A model generated the notes under the pieces. The model made no database searches. It saw only the letters and a list, made by a program, of their open reading frames with translations, and was not told the origin of the DNA. A stretch of 34,821 nucleotides of DNA from Lactobacillus jensenii DSM 20557 (GTDB lineage Bacteria; Bacillota; Bacilli; Lactobacillales; Lactobacillaceae): contig NZ_AYYU01000004.1 in NCBI RefSeq assembly GCF_001436455.1, positions 64,771 through 99,591 on the forward strand, written 5' to 3'. Position numbers and translations under genes: made by a program. This document shows, one piece after another, positions 1 to 7,858 of this stretch (position 1 is the stretch's first letter; each line of letters starts with the position of its first letter).

Positions 1-87
1 CCCGCCACTGTCATCTTTATTGCCCATAATTTAACTCCTGAAATGCATAAGTTATTCGACCGTGAATTGAAGTTAACTAAGGCATAA
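1..87 (+). CDS. C-terminal end of an unidentified protein (partial)
   Basis: An open frame enters from the left edge and gives 28 residues (PATVIFIAHNLTPEM... ending KLTKA) before TAA at 85-87. A hairpin terminator follows directly, which supports this as the true end of a + strand gene. I do not recognise the family from this fragment. The start lies outside the window. Confidence 0.5.
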   Translation, partial: PATVIFIAHNLTPEMHKLFDRELKLTKA

Positions 88-90
88 AAA

Positions 91-120
91 ATAGCATCCA
101 CATGGATGCTATTTTTGTTT
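91..120. terminator. Bidirectional intrinsic terminator
   Basis: AAAATAGCATCCA and TGGATGCTATTTT form a 13-bp stem around a CA loop, with T-rich sequence on the + side and A-rich sequence on the other. It sits between the + strand partial gene and the convergent ABC-F gene, so it can serve both. Confidence 0.8.
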
Positions 121-126
121 GGCAAA

Positions 127-1623
127 CTAACTAGTTAACTTTATCTTTTTATCGGCAACTTGCTCAATGAAATATTTATCATGCTCAACTAGAATCATAG
201 CTGGCTTAGTTTGCTTTAGCAGCTTAATTAATTGATCTTGATTAAAAACATCTAGATAATTTGCGGGTTCGTCCCATAAATAAAAGTCAGCGTCTTCAAC
301 TAATGATTTTGCCAGCGCGACTCTTTTTTGCTGGCCCATGCTCATATCTTCAATTTTTAAGGTAAAGTCAGCTCGCAGAAAGCCCATTTTTTTCAAATTA
401 TTCAGCAAATCAGAATATGTAATGTGTTTTTTTTCAGAAAACTCCTTTAAGGTGCCAGTATATGTTGAAAAAGTCTGTGGCAAGTAGGAAATTTTTAGCC
501 CATTTGCTAGTATCATTTTGCCACTAGCTTCAGCCTTAGACTTATTCAGAATAAATTTTAGTAGGGTAGATTTACCAGAACCATTTTTCCCTTCTAGGGC
601 AACAATACCATGATTTTTAATGATTAAGTTTAAGTCTTGAAATAAAGGTTTATTATCAATTTTTAAACTTAAGTGTTGCAGTTCTAGGAGAGTTTGATGG
701 TAATTAGGGCTAAAGTTCATTAATAAGTCTGGCGCCTTTTCAATATTAGTTAAAAGGCCTTCTTTTTCAGTTATCTTTTTATTTACTCGTTGTTGCATAG
801 TGATTGAGCGTTTCATTATTTTGGCAGCTTTATGACCATAAAAACCCTTATTGATATCAGCGTGAATTTCATTTTTATGGGCAGCAGCATTTTTGTTTTT
901 CTCCGATTTTTCAGAAAAACTCTTAATTTGTCTAGCGCTCTTTTTGAGTGAAGCAATCTCGCTTTTTAGCTTAAGATTTTTTTCTTGATTATATTTGTCT
1001 CGCTTATCTTTAGTTGCTTCATAACTAGCATAATTACCTTGATATAAGTGAATTTCATTATTCTCAATTGCCAGCACGTGATTGCTGACTTCATTTAAGA
1101 AGTCACGATCGTGACTGACAATAATATAACCTTCTTTGTGCTTTTTTAGGTAGTTGGCAACTTGCCTTCTGTTAGCTACATCTAGGTGGTTAGTTGGTTC
1201 ATCAATTAAGGCAAAAGAATTCTGGCTAACAAACGATAAAGCTAACAAAACCATCGTCTGCTCGCCACCACTTAAGGTATTAAATGGCTGCCAAAGTAAA
1301 TCGGGATTAAGCTGCATTAAGTTTAGTTCGCGCTCTAATTGCCAAACTTCGAAGTTAACTTGATTCTGCAGTTCATATAAAACTAGATTGTCTGGATTAG
1401 CAATTTGGATAGGGAAGTAGGAAAAAGTTAGATTAGTTGAAATCTCGCCACTTCCTTTGAGTTTGCCTCGCAGTAAGTTCAGGAATGTTGTTTTTCCACG
1501 ACCATTTCTACCAACTAAGCCTAGTTTCCAAGAACTATCTAAATTAAGATTTAAATTAGAAAAAATAACTTTATCGCTATTGTCATAGCTGAATGATAGA
1601 TTGCTTATTTTAATAATACTCAT
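127..1623 (-). CDS. ABC-F family ATPase, Lsa/Vga-like (possible ribosome-protection protein)
   Basis: A 498-residue cytoplasmic protein with two ABC domains and no membrane segments, as expected for ABC-F proteins acting on the ribosome. Domain 1 has Walker A GRNGRGKTT (about residues 38-46), signature LSGGEQ and Walker B DEPTNHLD. The charged interdomain linker (about 200-285) contains GHKAAKIMKR, a motif typical of the Lsa/Vga/Sal branch. Domain 2 has GKNGSGKST, a weaker signature MSMGQQ, and DEPANYLD in place of DEPTNHLD, also common in the Lsa type. The start at 1623 is chosen because GGGAGGTG lies 6 bases upstream; a longer frame to 1638 would translate through that ribosome binding site. 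Members of this branch protect ribosomes from lincosamides, pleuromutilins and streptogramin A, but a housekeeping role cannot be excluded. Confidence 0.85.
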   Translation of the reverse strand: MSIIKISNLSFSYDNSDKVIFSNLNLNLDSSWKLGLVGRNGRGKTTFLNLLRGKLKGSGEISTNLTFSYFPIQIANPDNLVLYELQNQVNFEVWQLERELNLMQLNPDLLWQPFNTLSGGEQTMVLLALSFVSQNSFALIDEPTNHLDVANRRQVANYLKKHKEGYIIVSHDRDFLNEVSNHVLAIENNEIHLYQGNYASYEATKDKRDKYNQEKNLKLKSEIASLKKSARQIKSFSEKSEKNKNAAAHKNEIHADINKGFYGHKAAKIMKRSITMQQRVNKKITEKEGLLTNIEKAPDLLMNFSPNYHQTLLELQHLSLKIDNKPLFQDLNLIIKNHGIVALEGKNGSGKSTLLKFILNKSKAEASGKMILANGLKISYLPQTFSTYTGTLKEFSEKKHITYSDLLNNLKKMGFLRADFTLKIEDMSMGQQKRVALAKSLVEDADFYLWDEPANYLDVFNQDQLIKLLKQTKPAMILVEHDKYFIEQVADKKIKLTS

Positions 1624-1770
1624 TAAAACACCTCCCAATAAAAGGCTAGATGATGGGCTAAGTTATAAATATATTATCATAATAAAAATATTTTTAAAAC
1701 ATTAAAAATAAATATATAATTCCATTTGATAAGCGAATTAAAGAGTTATTTGTTGCTAAAACTGAATAAA

Positions 1771-1816
1771 TAAAAAGCTGATATATCCTCAAGCAGAAGA
1801 TAATATCAGCTTTTCT
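1771..1816 (-). terminator. Terminator after the kinase pair
   Basis: AAAAGCTGATAT and ATATCAGCTTTT pair around a loop of roughly 20 bases. On the - strand a T-rich stretch follows. It lies just beyond the stop codon of the dGK-like gene. The rest of the 1624-1817 gap is A/T-rich sequence that must hold the ABC-F promoter, but no clear hexamers stand out. Confidence 0.7.
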
Positions 1817-1817
1817 A

Positions 1818-2489
1818 TTAGTTATGACTAGGTGTCCAATCTTCAGGTAATTTATCCATTTCTTTAAGTTTTGCAACAATTGTATCCAAAACTTCTTGGC
1901 GATCCTTTTCACTTGCCATAAAGTCTAACTTGTCACCATCAATTTTGATTTTTGGTGAGTAATCATAGTTTTCATACCAAGGTTCATAGTAACTTAATAA
2001 GCGCTTATAGTAATCCTCTAAAGTTGGATCATAATCAAGTTGTTCAAACTCGCGACCACGCTTTTGGATACGCTTAATCATTGTTTCGTATGATACATCA
2101 ATATGAACTAATAAGTCTGGATGCTTCTTTGGCATGTGTTCAAGTTCTTTCATCATTGAATCTAGTAATTCATCATAAGTTGCAACTTCTTCTTTGGTTG
2201 CACGACCAATATCTGCATTCATGTGAAAGAATAGTGAATCTTCATAAATTGATCGATCCAAAACATTATTGTCGTCAGTTAATGCGGCTTTAATACTATG
2301 AAAACGCGTATTTAAAAAGAAAATTTGTAGTAAAAATGCGTATTTCTTTGGATCTTTATAGAATAAAGGCAAAACTGGATTGTTATCAACACTTTCATAG
2401 AAAGGTTGAGTGCCTAAATATTTAGATAAGATAGAGGTTAAACTGGATTTACCGGCTCCAATTGGCCCGCTTAATACAATAACTGTCAT
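1818..2489 (-). CDS. dgk: Deoxynucleoside kinase, deoxyguanosine kinase-like (dGK subunit)
   Basis: A 223-residue kinase of the dCK/dGK/TK2-like family that transfers phosphate to the 5' hydroxyl of deoxynucleosides in salvage. The P-loop GPIGAGKSS lies at residues 8-16, DRSIYED carries the conserved Arg-Ser pair, and [11 protein letters not shown] is the arginine-rich LID. In L. acidophilus R-26 two such proteins form a heterodimer with dGK and dAK/dCK activities; the longer one, like this, is dGK. It is the second gene of the pair, 24 bases after the dAK-like gene. The start at 2489 follows AAGGA; an in-frame GTG just before it is too close to the ribosome binding site. The first 21 residues are identical to those of its neighbour. 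Which protein takes which nucleoside is inferred from length and R-26 precedent. Confidence 0.88.
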   Translation of the reverse strand: MTVIVLSGPIGAGKSSLTSILSKYLGTQPFYESVDNNPVLPLFYKDPKKYAFLLQIFFLNTRFHSIKAALTDDNNVLDRSIYEDSLFFHMNADIGRATKEEVATYDELLDSMMKELEHMPKKHPDLLVHIDVSYETMIKRIQKRGREFEQLDYDPTLEDYYKRLLSYYEPWYENYDYSPKIKIDGDKLDFMASEKDRQEVLDTIVAKLKEMDKLPEDWTPSHN

Positions 2490-2513
2490 CACGTTCCTTC
2501 TTTGTTAGATAAA

Positions 2514-3164
2514 TTATAAATTACCCAATTCTTTTAACTTATTATCGATTAATTCTAAAACAGCCTTGCGGTCATCTTCATTATCGACAAAATTATATTT
2601 ATCGCCATCAATTACCATTTTTGGTGATTCTGAGTAGTTTTCATACCAAGGTCCGTAGTAATTACGCAAGCGTGCATAGTATTCTTTTAAACTAGGATCT
2701 GTTTCAAGTTGCTCAAATTCACGACCACGACGCTTAATACGACTTAGCATGTTATCTAACGATACATTAATATAAATAAGTAAATCTGGCTTTTTATGAG
2801 GATTTCCGGGGACATCTTCCATCATGTTATGTACTAAATCAACGTAAATATCACATTCAGTTGGATCAGCAATACCACTGTCAGCATTCATTTTAAAAAA
2901 CAAGGCATCTTCATAAATTGACCGATCTAAAACAACATTTGGATTGTTTTCAGATAAAGCTTCATTAATTTGTGCTAAACGCTTATTGAGCAGGTAGGTA
3001 TTAAGCAAAAAAGTATAGCGTTTCATATCCTTGTAATACAAAGGCAAAACTGGATTCTTTGAAACGTCTTCATAAAAAGCATTACTCCCTAAATGCTCCG
3101 CTAAAATAGATGTTAAACTGGATTTACCGGCTCCAATTGGCCCACTTAATACAATAACTGTCAT
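2514..3164 (-). CDS. dak: Deoxynucleoside kinase, deoxyadenosine/deoxycytidine kinase-like (dAK subunit)
   Basis: A 216-residue paralogue of the following gene with the same P-loop [16 protein letters not shown] motif and [14 protein letters not shown]. It is the likely dAK partner of the dAK/dGK heterodimer, phosphorylating deoxyadenosine (and in some enzymes deoxycytidine). It is transcribed first; the dGK-like gene starts 24 bases after its stop with no terminator between, so the pair should be co-expressed at a similar ratio. The ATG at 3164 follows AAAGAG. The pair sits beside a nucleoside ABC importer, consistent with purine deoxynucleoside salvage. The two proteins differ mainly outside the nucleotide-binding motifs. 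Confidence 0.88.
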   Translation of the reverse strand: MTVIVLSGPIGAGKSSLTSILAEHLGSNAFYEDVSKNPVLPLYYKDMKRYTFLLNTYLLNKRLAQINEALSENNPNVVLDRSIYEDALFFKMNADSGIADPTECDIYVDLVHNMMEDVPGNPHKKPDLLIYINVSLDNMLSRIKRRGREFEQLETDPSLKEYYARLRNYYGPWYENYSESPKMVIDGDKYNFVDNEDDRKAVLELIDNKLKELGNL

Positions 3165-3260
3165 CACGCTCTTTCTTTAATATCACAACATATAGTTTGC
3201 TTTCTATAGTGTAATTCAAGATATGGGGAGCTACAAGTCTTTTTTTAATTTAATAACAAA

Positions 3261-3310
3261 GAAAAAAGGGTCAAGTAGAAAAGGCTCATCTACTTGCCCT
3301 TTTTTGTTAT
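3261..3310 (-). terminator. Terminator after nagB
   Basis: AAAAAAGGG-CAAGTAGA pairs with TCTACTTG-CCCTTTTTT around a loop of about nine bases, with one bulge and a T run on the - strand. It closes the nagB unit and separates it from the kinase pair, whose promoter should lie between 3165 and 3260. Confidence 0.85.
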
Positions 3311-3319
3311 TTAATTTTA

Positions 3320-4039
3320 TTAATTTAGATATTTTTTATCTAAATCTTGTGCGGCTGCCTCATCACAAATAATCGTTACGTCGGGGTGCTTTTGAAGAAT
3401 AGAAGCTGGCATTTCTTCAGTGATTGGTCCTTCAATCATATGTTTAATTGCCCAACGCTTTTTTTCACCATAAGCTAATAAAACAATTTTTTTAGCTGAC
3501 ATAATTGAAGCAATACCCATACAGATGGCAGATTTAGGCACATCATCAATGTTATCAAAGAAGCGGGCATTAGCCTCGATTGTACTTTGAGTTAACTCAA
3601 CTTCGTGGGTAGTACTATCAAAGGAAGTGCCAGGTTCGTTAAAGGCAATATGTCCATTACGTCCGATTCCTAAAAGTTGAATATCAATTGGATTTTCTTT
3701 GATTATTTGATCGTAGTGTTTAACTTCAGCTACAGTATCGGTAGCTAATCCGTTAGGAAGATAAGAATGTCTAAAAGGCTTATCTTTAAAGAGGTGTTTA
3801 TTCATGAAGTAGTGATAACTTTGATTGTTGTGGGGATCTAAGCCAACATATTCATCTAAGTTAATACTAGTTAAATTAGAAAAATTTAAGTCGCTATTAG
3901 TCATATTTTGGTATAACTCAATCGGAGATGAACCTGTTGCTAAACCTAATACTTTTGCTCCGGCTTTTATTTCCCGGGAAAATATTTCAAAAGCTTTTGC
4001 AGCACCAGTAATTTTATCTTTAGTTACAATAATTTTCAT
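3320..4039 (-). CDS. nagB: Glucosamine-6-phosphate deaminase NagB
   Basis: A 239-residue cytoplasmic enzyme converting glucosamine-6-phosphate to fructose-6-phosphate and ammonia, the last step of amino-sugar catabolism. Family motifs are [11 protein letters not shown] (phosphate binding) near residue 33, [10 protein letters not shown] with the catalytic Asp, and [14 protein letters not shown] holding the active-site His. Length matches short Gram-positive NagB proteins. It forms its own unit: a terminator closes the upstream nup operon and another follows nagB. Its promoter carries two GntR/NagR-type operators, so induction by an amino-sugar phosphate is likely. Confidence 0.97.
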   Translation of the reverse strand: MKIIVTKDKITGAAKAFEIFSREIKAGAKVLGLATGSSPIELYQNMTNSDLNFSNLTSINLDEYVGLDPHNNQSYHYFMNKHLFKDKPFRHSYLPNGLATDTVAEVKHYDQIIKENPIDIQLLGIGRNGHIAFNEPGTSFDSTTHEVELTQSTIEANARFFDNIDDVPKSAICMGIASIMSAKKIVLLAYGEKKRWAIKHMIEGPITEEMPASILQKHPDVTIICDEAAAQDLDKKYLN

Positions 4040-4060
4040 AAATAATTACTCCTCTCTCTT

Positions 4061-4072
4061 TGGTATAGCCCA
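4061..4072 (-). promoter_or_regulatory. NagR/YvoA-type operator 1 of nagB
   Basis: TGGTATAGCCCA matches the GntR/HutC-family NagR (YvoA) consensus TGGTATAGACCA at 11 of 12 positions. It lies just downstream of the -10 element, where bound repressor would block initiation. A second copy lies 20 bases away. Confidence 0.6.
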
Positions 4073-4101
4073 TTGTATACCGGTATAGTCCAAAAGTCAA
4101 A
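4073..4101 (-). promoter_or_regulatory. nagB promoter
   Basis: On the - strand TTGACT and TACAAT are separated by 17 bases, a good sigma-A promoter. The second operator lies in the spacer, and a perfect 12-bp palindrome TATACCGGTATA also falls there. The start site would be about 35 bases before the nagB ATG. Confidence 0.65.
4081..4092 (-). promoter_or_regulatory. NagR/YvoA-type operator 2 of nagB
   Basis: CGGTATAGTCCA matches the NagR consensus TGGTATAGACCA at 10 of 12 positions, inside the promoter spacer. Its centre is 20 bp (two helical turns) from operator 1, which suits cooperative binding on one face of the DNA. Confidence 0.55.
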
Positions 4102-4136
4102 AAAGAAGCTTACGATTTTTCGAAAGCTTCTTTTTT
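4098..4136 (-). terminator. Terminator of the nup operon
   Basis: AAAAAAGAAGCTT and AAGCTTCTTTTTT form a 13-bp stem immediately after the nupQ stop codon, with T-rich flanks. Confidence 0.85.
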
Positions 4137-4137
4137 G

Positions 4138-5094
4138 TTATTTAGACTTGATGTAAGTTTGACCATCTGCAGCAGGAGCAACACTTTTACCAAAGAATGC
4201 TACCAAAACAATAATCGTAATTACGTAAGGTGCAATTTGTAAGTAAACAGATGGTACATGAGAAATGAATGGTAATTGACTACCAATGATACTTAAACTT
4301 TGTGCAAAGCCAAAGAATAGTGAACTGAGCATTGCACCAATTGGGTCCCACTTGCCGAAAATCATGGCAGCCAAGGCCATGAATCCTTGACCAACAATTG
4401 TTGAAACACTAAAGTTACCAGAAATGGCTTGGGCAAAGACACCACCACCGATACCGCCGAGTAAACCAGAGATTAAAACACCAGCATAACGCATTTTATA
4501 GACATTAACACCCATTGTATCTGCAGCTTGTGGATTTTCACCTGCTGAACGGAGGCGTAAACCAAATGGTGTTTTATAAAGTACCCACCAAAGAACAATG
4601 GAAAGAATAATTGCTACCCAAGCTGGAGCGGAAGTGTTCTTGAAGAAAATATCGCCAATAACAGGGATATTAGAAAGAACAGGGATATTGTAATAACCGA
4701 AGTTAGCAGAAATATTTTCTGTTTGCCCTTTGTCATACATTGCTTTGATTAAAAATACCCCAAGTGGTGGTGCCATTAAATTAAGAACAGTACCAGAAAT
4801 GATATGGTCAGCACGCCAATTAACTGTTGCTACAGCATGTAGTAGTGAAAAAATCAAGCCACAAATACCGGCCACGATAACCCCTAACCATGGAGTGGCA
4901 CTCTTAAAGGTAGATGCAAAGGTTAAGTTGAAGACGATGCTTGAAAAAGCCCCAATTGTCATAATCCCTTCAAGACCAACGTTAACAATTCCACTATGTT
5001 CACTATATGCTCCACCTAAAGCGGTAAAGATAAGAGGAGCGGAATAAACTAGGGTTGATGAAACGATCAAAGCTAGCATAGTTGTGATATTCAT
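4138..5094 (-). CDS. nupQ: Nucleoside ABC transporter permease NupQ-like
   Basis: A 318-residue integral membrane protein of the BPD_transp_2 family with about nine hydrophobic segments. The stretch TALGGAYSEHSGIVNVGLEGIM near the N terminus is the family hallmark, and GLRLRSAGENPQAADTMGVNV is the cytoplasmic coupling loop that contacts the ATPase. It pairs with NupP to form the membrane channel of a guanosine-type nucleoside importer (B. subtilis NupNOPQ; L. lactis BmpA-NupABC). Its ATG overlaps the NupP stop by one base (TAATG), so the two are translationally coupled. It is the last gene of the operon. Substrate is inferred from the family. Confidence 0.9.
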   Translation of the reverse strand: MNITTMLALIVSSTLVYSAPLIFTALGGAYSEHSGIVNVGLEGIMTIGAFSSIVFNLTFASTFKSATPWLGVIVAGICGLIFSLLHAVATVNWRADHIISGTVLNLMAPPLGVFLIKAMYDKGQTENISANFGYYNIPVLSNIPVIGDIFFKNTSAPAWVAIILSIVLWWVLYKTPFGLRLRSAGENPQAADTMGVNVYKMRYAGVLISGLLGGIGGGVFAQAISGNFSVSTIVGQGFMALAAMIFGKWDPIGAMLSSLFFGFAQSLSIIGSQLPFISHVPSVYLQIAPYVITIIVLVAFFGKSVAPAADGQTYIKSK

Positions 5095-6239
5095 TAAACT
5101 TCTCCTCCTTTTCCGACTTTGACTGCCGGACCATCTACACTATTATTCGAAATTTTAGCAATAGTTTCTGGTTGATTGTAGTTTTTCTTTTTCTTTTCGA
5201 ATAAAAGCCCAATTACATAATTAATTGCGACAAAGAAAATAATAGCGGCAATAACGATTGAAACAATTTCATAAGGAATACCAGCTAAAGTTTGCATACC
5301 TAATCCACCGATTTTAAGGATTGAGAAAAGTAGGGCAGCAAGCAAAATACCTAAAGCAGTACCACCACCAAGTAATGAAACGCTCATGCCATCAAAACCA
5401 ATATCAACGCTGGTGGTTTGAGTGAAGTAATTTTGATATGTTCCTAAGCCTTGAACTACGCCACCTAAACCAGCAAATGCACCAGATAATAACATTGAGA
5501 TAATGATATTTTTCTTAGCACTCATTCCTGCATAACGTGAAGCGAACGGATTAAGACCAACTGCTTTAATTTCAAAGCCAGTAACCGTCTTTTTCATAAT
5601 AAACCAAAAGACTACTAGGGCAATTAAAGCTAGGAAGATACCAGCATTAATTCTTGATCCCCCAAAAATGTTACTTAACCAATCTAAACGTAAAGTACCA
5701 TTATTAGATACTGTTTTAGTGGCGTCAGTTGAAACACGTAAGTTTTTATTCATAACGTTTTGCATCAAGTATTGGCATGAATATAAAACGATATAGTTAA
5801 CCATGATAGTTACGATAACTTCATTTGTTCCAAAATAAGCTCTTAAAACCCCTGCGATACCTGCAATAGCAGCACCAACTAAGGTGCCAACAATGATTGC
5901 ATAAGGTAAAAGAATGTATTTAGGCATGTGTGGATTAGCAAGGGCAATCCAAATAGCAGCTAACCAGCCACCTTGTGCTTGTCCAGATAACCCAATGTTG
6001 AAGAACCCAGCACTACTTGCAATTGAAAAACCGATTGCAGTAAATATAAGTGGGGTAGCTTCTCTAATTGTTTCACCTAAGCCATTCATATTGCCTAAAG
6101 CACTTGAAAACATTGAAGTGTAAGCAAGGATAGGGTTGTAACTCCAAAGTAGCATAATAACTGCACCAACTAAAAAGCCGGCTACGATGGAAATAAGGGG
6201 CACTAAAATCTTTTTGGTTTCAGCGTTAACCTTAAACAT
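5094..6239 (-). CDS. nupP: Nucleoside ABC transporter permease NupP-like
   Basis: A 381-residue membrane protein of the same BPD_transp_2 family, longer than NupQ because of extra segments and a polar C-terminal tail (about residues 350-381). The family motif FSIASSAGFFNIGLSGQAQGG lies near residue 75, and FEIKAVGLNPFASRYAGMSAKKN is the EAA-like coupling loop. It should dimerise with NupQ and be energised by NupO. The start overlaps the NupO stop by one base, indicating tight coupling. The order ATPase-NupP-NupQ matches the B. subtilis locus. Confidence 0.9.
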   Translation of the reverse strand: MFKVNAETKKILVPLISIVAGFLVGAVIMLLWSYNPILAYTSMFSSALGNMNGLGETIREATPLIFTAIGFSIASSAGFFNIGLSGQAQGGWLAAIWIALANPHMPKYILLPYAIIVGTLVGAAIAGIAGVLRAYFGTNEVIVTIMVNYIVLYSCQYLMQNVMNKNLRVSTDATKTVSNNGTLRLDWLSNIFGGSRINAGIFLALIALVVFWFIMKKTVTGFEIKAVGLNPFASRYAGMSAKKNIIISMLLSGAFAGLGGVVQGLGTYQNYFTQTTSVDIGFDGMSVSLLGGGTALGILLAALLFSILKIGGLGMQTLAGIPYEIVSIVIAAIIFFVAINYVIGLLFEKKKKNYNQPETIAKISNNSVDGPAVKVGKGGEV

Positions 6240-7774
6240 TAATTGGTACCTTCTTTCTTGTGGGCTCCCGTCATTAATAAACCTAATTCTCTTTCAGAAG
6301 TCTTTTCTGGTAATACTTCACCAGATTCTTGACCATTATGTAAAACGATGATTCTATCAGATAATTGCATAATTTCATCTAATTCGTATGAAATTAACAA
6401 AACAGCTTTACCAGCATCACGTTGCGCTAATAATTGCTTATGAATATATTCAATTGCACCAACGTCAAGACCACGGGTAGGCTGGAATACAATAATTAAG
6501 TCGCTGTTACGATCCAATTCACGAGCGATTATTGCTTTTTGTTGGTTACCACCTGATAATTCACCAGCTTTAAGATTCTCGTCTTTTGTTCGGACATCGA
6601 ACTTTTTAATTAACTTTTTAGCATGCTCTGTAATAGCTTTATGATTGATGATACCATGATTTGAATATGGCTTTTGGTAGTAAGTTTGTAAAGCAATGTT
6701 ATCAGCTAAAGACATTTCCAAAATTAAGCCAAATTTTTGACGGTCAGCAGGAACATGAGAAACACCTAATTCAGTAATTTTACGTGGGCGTTTATTGGTC
6801 ATATCACTACCTTTAATAGTGAAATGACCAGATTTAACGTGACGTAAGCCTGTTAAAGCTTCTACTAGCTCGTCTTGACCATTTCCATCAATCCCGGCTA
6901 AACCCAAAATTTCTCCAGCATGGACGTCAAAAGTTAATCCCTTAACAGCTAGTGTGCCACGATCTTCGTTAACCATTAAGTCTTTAACTGACAAAATAGT
7001 CTTACCAACTTTAGCTTCTTTTTTAGGCAACTTAAAGTTAACGTGGCGGCCAACCATCATTTCAGCTAAGCTTTCATCAGTAGCTCCTTCAACATCAACT
7101 GTCCCGATACTTTTACCATGACGAATAACGGTAACACGATCAGCTGATTCTCGAATTTCATTAAGTTTGTGAGTGATTAAAATAATTGATTTTCCTTCAT
7201 TACGAAGGTTTTTCATAATTTTGATGAATTCAGTGATTTCTTGAGGAGTTAAAACAGCAGTTGGTTCATCAAAAATTAAAATATCAGCCCCGCGATATAG
7301 TACCTTTAAGATTTCAACTCTTTGTTGTTGGGCAACGGTAATATTTGCGATTTTTGCATCAGGATCAATTGCTAGCCCATATTTCTCGGAAAGAGCCATA
7401 ATTTGCTTACGAGCAGTTTTGAAATCAAGCTTAATTCCTCTTTTTGTTTCATGGCCTAAAATGATATTTTCTAAGACAGTAAAGGCCTTAGCCAACATAA
7501 AGTGTTGGTGAACCATACCGATTTTTAATTCTTTGGCAGCATTTGGACCATCAATTACAACTTTTTTTCCTCTGACATAGATTTCTCCAGAGGTTGGTTT
7601 AAGCAGACCGGATAAAATACTCATTAATGTAGATTTACCAGCTCCGTTTTCACCTAGAAGCGCCAGGATTTCGCCCTTTCTGAGCGTGAGGTTGATATCG
7701 TTGTTAGCTTTAAATCCGTTAAAGTCTTTAACGATATGGCGCATCTCAATAATGTTTGTGTTCTCTTTTTCCAT
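6239..7774 (-). CDS. nupO: Nucleoside ABC transporter ATPase NupO-like (double ABC domain)
   Basis: A 511-residue ATPase with two fused ABC domains. Domain 1 has Walker A GENGAGKST (about 42-50), a non-canonical signature VAQQQR and Walker B DEPTAVLTPQE. Domain 2 has a degenerate Walker A (GIDGNGQDE, lacking GKS/T), an intact LSGGNQQ signature, and FQPTRGLD where the catalytic Glu is Gln. This asymmetry is normal in sugar and nucleoside importers: one composite site hydrolyses ATP, the other is structural. The ATG at 7774 follows AAGGAAAG. A terminator hairpin separates it from the adjacent BMP lipoprotein gene, so it probably receives only part of that transcription. Confidence 0.93.
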   Translation of the reverse strand: MEKENTNIIEMRHIVKDFNGFKANNDINLTLRKGEILALLGENGAGKSTLMSILSGLLKPTSGEIYVRGKKVVIDGPNAAKELKIGMVHQHFMLAKAFTVLENIILGHETKRGIKLDFKTARKQIMALSEKYGLAIDPDAKIANITVAQQQRVEILKVLYRGADILIFDEPTAVLTPQEITEFIKIMKNLRNEGKSIILITHKLNEIRESADRVTVIRHGKSIGTVDVEGATDESLAEMMVGRHVNFKLPKKEAKVGKTILSVKDLMVNEDRGTLAVKGLTFDVHAGEILGLAGIDGNGQDELVEALTGLRHVKSGHFTIKGSDMTNKRPRKITELGVSHVPADRQKFGLILEMSLADNIALQTYYQKPYSNHGIINHKAITEHAKKLIKKFDVRTKDENLKAGELSGGNQQKAIIARELDRNSDLIIVFQPTRGLDVGAIEYIHKQLLAQRDAGKAVLLISYELDEIMQLSDRIIVLHNGQESGEVLPEKTSERELGLLMTGAHKKEGTN

Positions 7775-7797
7775 GGCTTTCCTTCCCTATATGATAT

Positions 7798-7834
7798 TTA
7801 TAAAAAAACACCTCGTATCATCACGAAGTGTTTT
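7798..7834 (-). terminator. Probable leaky terminator between the BMP lipoprotein gene and nupO
   Basis: AAAACACTTCGT and ACGAGGTGTTTT form a 12-bp stem with a six-base loop and a T7 tract on the - strand. No promoter is obvious in the 25 bases before nupO, so partial readthrough is the simplest way to express the ATPase and permeases. Confidence 0.75.
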
Positions 7835-7858
7835 AGAAATGACACACTATATATTGTG

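Noticed and set aside
1154-1363. + strand ORF inside the ABC-F gene, and similar opposite-strand ORFs inside nagB, nup, bmp, P-ATPase, mleS and galE genes
   Set aside because: They lie within well-supported genes, lack ribosome binding sites, and read as low-complexity mirror sequence of the real protein.
1694-1912. - strand ORF of 72 codons crossing the end of the dGK-like gene
   Set aside because: No ribosome binding site, spans a terminator hairpin, and resembles no protein.
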